Of a DNA stretch of 64,000 bases, positions 63,682 to 64,000 are shown piece after piece. The DNA lies in NCBI RefSeq assembly GCF_011752625.1, contig NZ_VWXD01000006.1, forward strand, positions 248,001 through 312,000. The letters are read 5' to 3'. Position 1 is the stretch's first letter. Each line of letters opens with the position of its first letter. This DNA comes from Candidatus Pantoea formicae (lineage in GTDB: Bacteria > Pseudomonadota > Gammaproteobacteria > Enterobacterales > Enterobacteriaceae). The position numbers were made by a program, and so were the translations under genes. Below the pieces are notes generated by a model that was not told where the DNA came from, did not search any database, and worked only from the letters and a program-made list of their open reading frames with translations.

Positions 63682-64000
63682 TGTTCATTGCTGCGCTAAC
63701 GCCAACCTTCGGGTTGGCGTTTTTGTTTGTCGCTTGCCAATAGTTTCGCTACGTTAACAACGTATGAAACAATTGTCGCGGATATGGTAACGATAGTTGC
63801 AATTGCATCCGTGATCTTTAGCTTCTTTCAAATCCCTCTTATTGTCCCAAAATGGCTTGATGCTGTGCGCCATAACGCCCGCTGTGCCCTGCTCTCTGTG
63901 ATCTTGCACTGTTTCAGTCGCAAGTCTTCAAACCTGTACATTTTGTCCTAAGTGGTAGCTCACACTACTTCCATATAGTGAAACTTTTTGCACTATTTGT
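63682..64000. other. Host DNA downstream of the original fis
   Basis: The original fis terminator is at 63709-63728 (aacgccaacc/ggttggcgtt, loop ttcg, followed by T). After it the DNA is AT-rich; a 74-codon open frame at 63727-63951 is not supported by composition or a ribosome site that I can see. Confidence 0.6.
63709..63728 (+). terminator. Original fis terminator, now behind attR
   Basis: Stem aacgccaacc/ggttggcgtt with a stable ttcg loop and a tttttg tract. It lies 28 bp after attR, the place where it would end fis transcription in the empty site. Confidence 0.88.

Noticed and set aside
63727..63951. 74-codon plus-strand frame after attR
   Set aside because: It starts within a few bases of a terminator, lacks a ribosome site and has no recognisable features; possible but unsupported.

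Overview
The window is chromosomal DNA of a gamma-proteobacterium of the order Enterobacterales. Many proteins are close to full-length matches, recalled from memory, of Escherichia coli proteins (Orn, RsgA, Psd, Mdh, ArgR, TldD, MreBCD, Rng, AccBC, PanF, PrmA, DusB, Fis), and several gene orders are the enterobacterial ones. The has-type haem system, msrPQ-aroQ next to accBC, and the overall divergence from E. coli suggest the Erwiniaceae (Pantoea/Erwinia-like); this genus-level placement is an inference.

Bases 1-9000: the end of an AraC-type regulator, then a Fur-box-preceded haem acquisition operon: TonB-dependent receptor (hasR), a divergent secreted haemophore (hasA), and a complete type I secretion system (ABC exporter hasD, adaptor hasE, TolC-like outer membrane protein hasF). 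Bases 9000-15650: three tandem tRNA-Gly(GCC) genes with orn on the minus strand, then rsgA, psd and mscM on the plus strand. At the mscM/mdh junction the E. coli gene order breaks. From there the window follows the E. coli mdh-to-fis order: mdh, argR (two ARG boxes), three tandem yhcN-like genes instead of one, yhcO, an inserted gabD-like dehydrogenase, aaeBAX/aaeR, tldD, yhdP, rng, yhdE, mreDCB, csrD, then msrPQ-aroQ, accBC, yhdT-panF, prmA and dusB-fis.

Bases 46603-63681 are a 17.1-kb integrated element bounded by a perfect 20-bp direct repeat of the 3' end of fis. It encodes a tyrosine integrase, an AlpA activator, a Rha/KilAC protein, a small ribbon-helix-helix repressor with nearby operators, a DUF927 replication protein next to an iteron array, and an HK97-type head and packaging set (capsid, protease, portal, connector, HNH, terS, terL). 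It has no tail tube, tape measure, tail fibre, lysis or holin genes. This is the layout of a capsid-forming phage-inducible chromosomal island (cfPICI), a satellite that makes its own filled heads and takes tails from a helper phage. Unusual cargo: a Panacea-domain antitoxin with a two-TM membrane toxin (PanAT-like) behind a perfect LexA box; a full-length lambda gpI-like tail assembly protein with two small companions just after terL; an orphan AT-rich gene; and several structured DNA/RNA elements (iterons, 54-bp tandem hairpin repeats, a nested stem upstream of the capsid gene, a hairpin over the alpA ribosome site).

How it fits together: the element appears to be held by the ribbon-helix-helix protein at the operators between its gene and the replication operon. 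Induction would turn on replication from the iterons and then the packaging genes. Int and the excisionase-like protein, at opposite ends, would excise it from fis, and fis keeps an intact reading frame and a terminator throughout.
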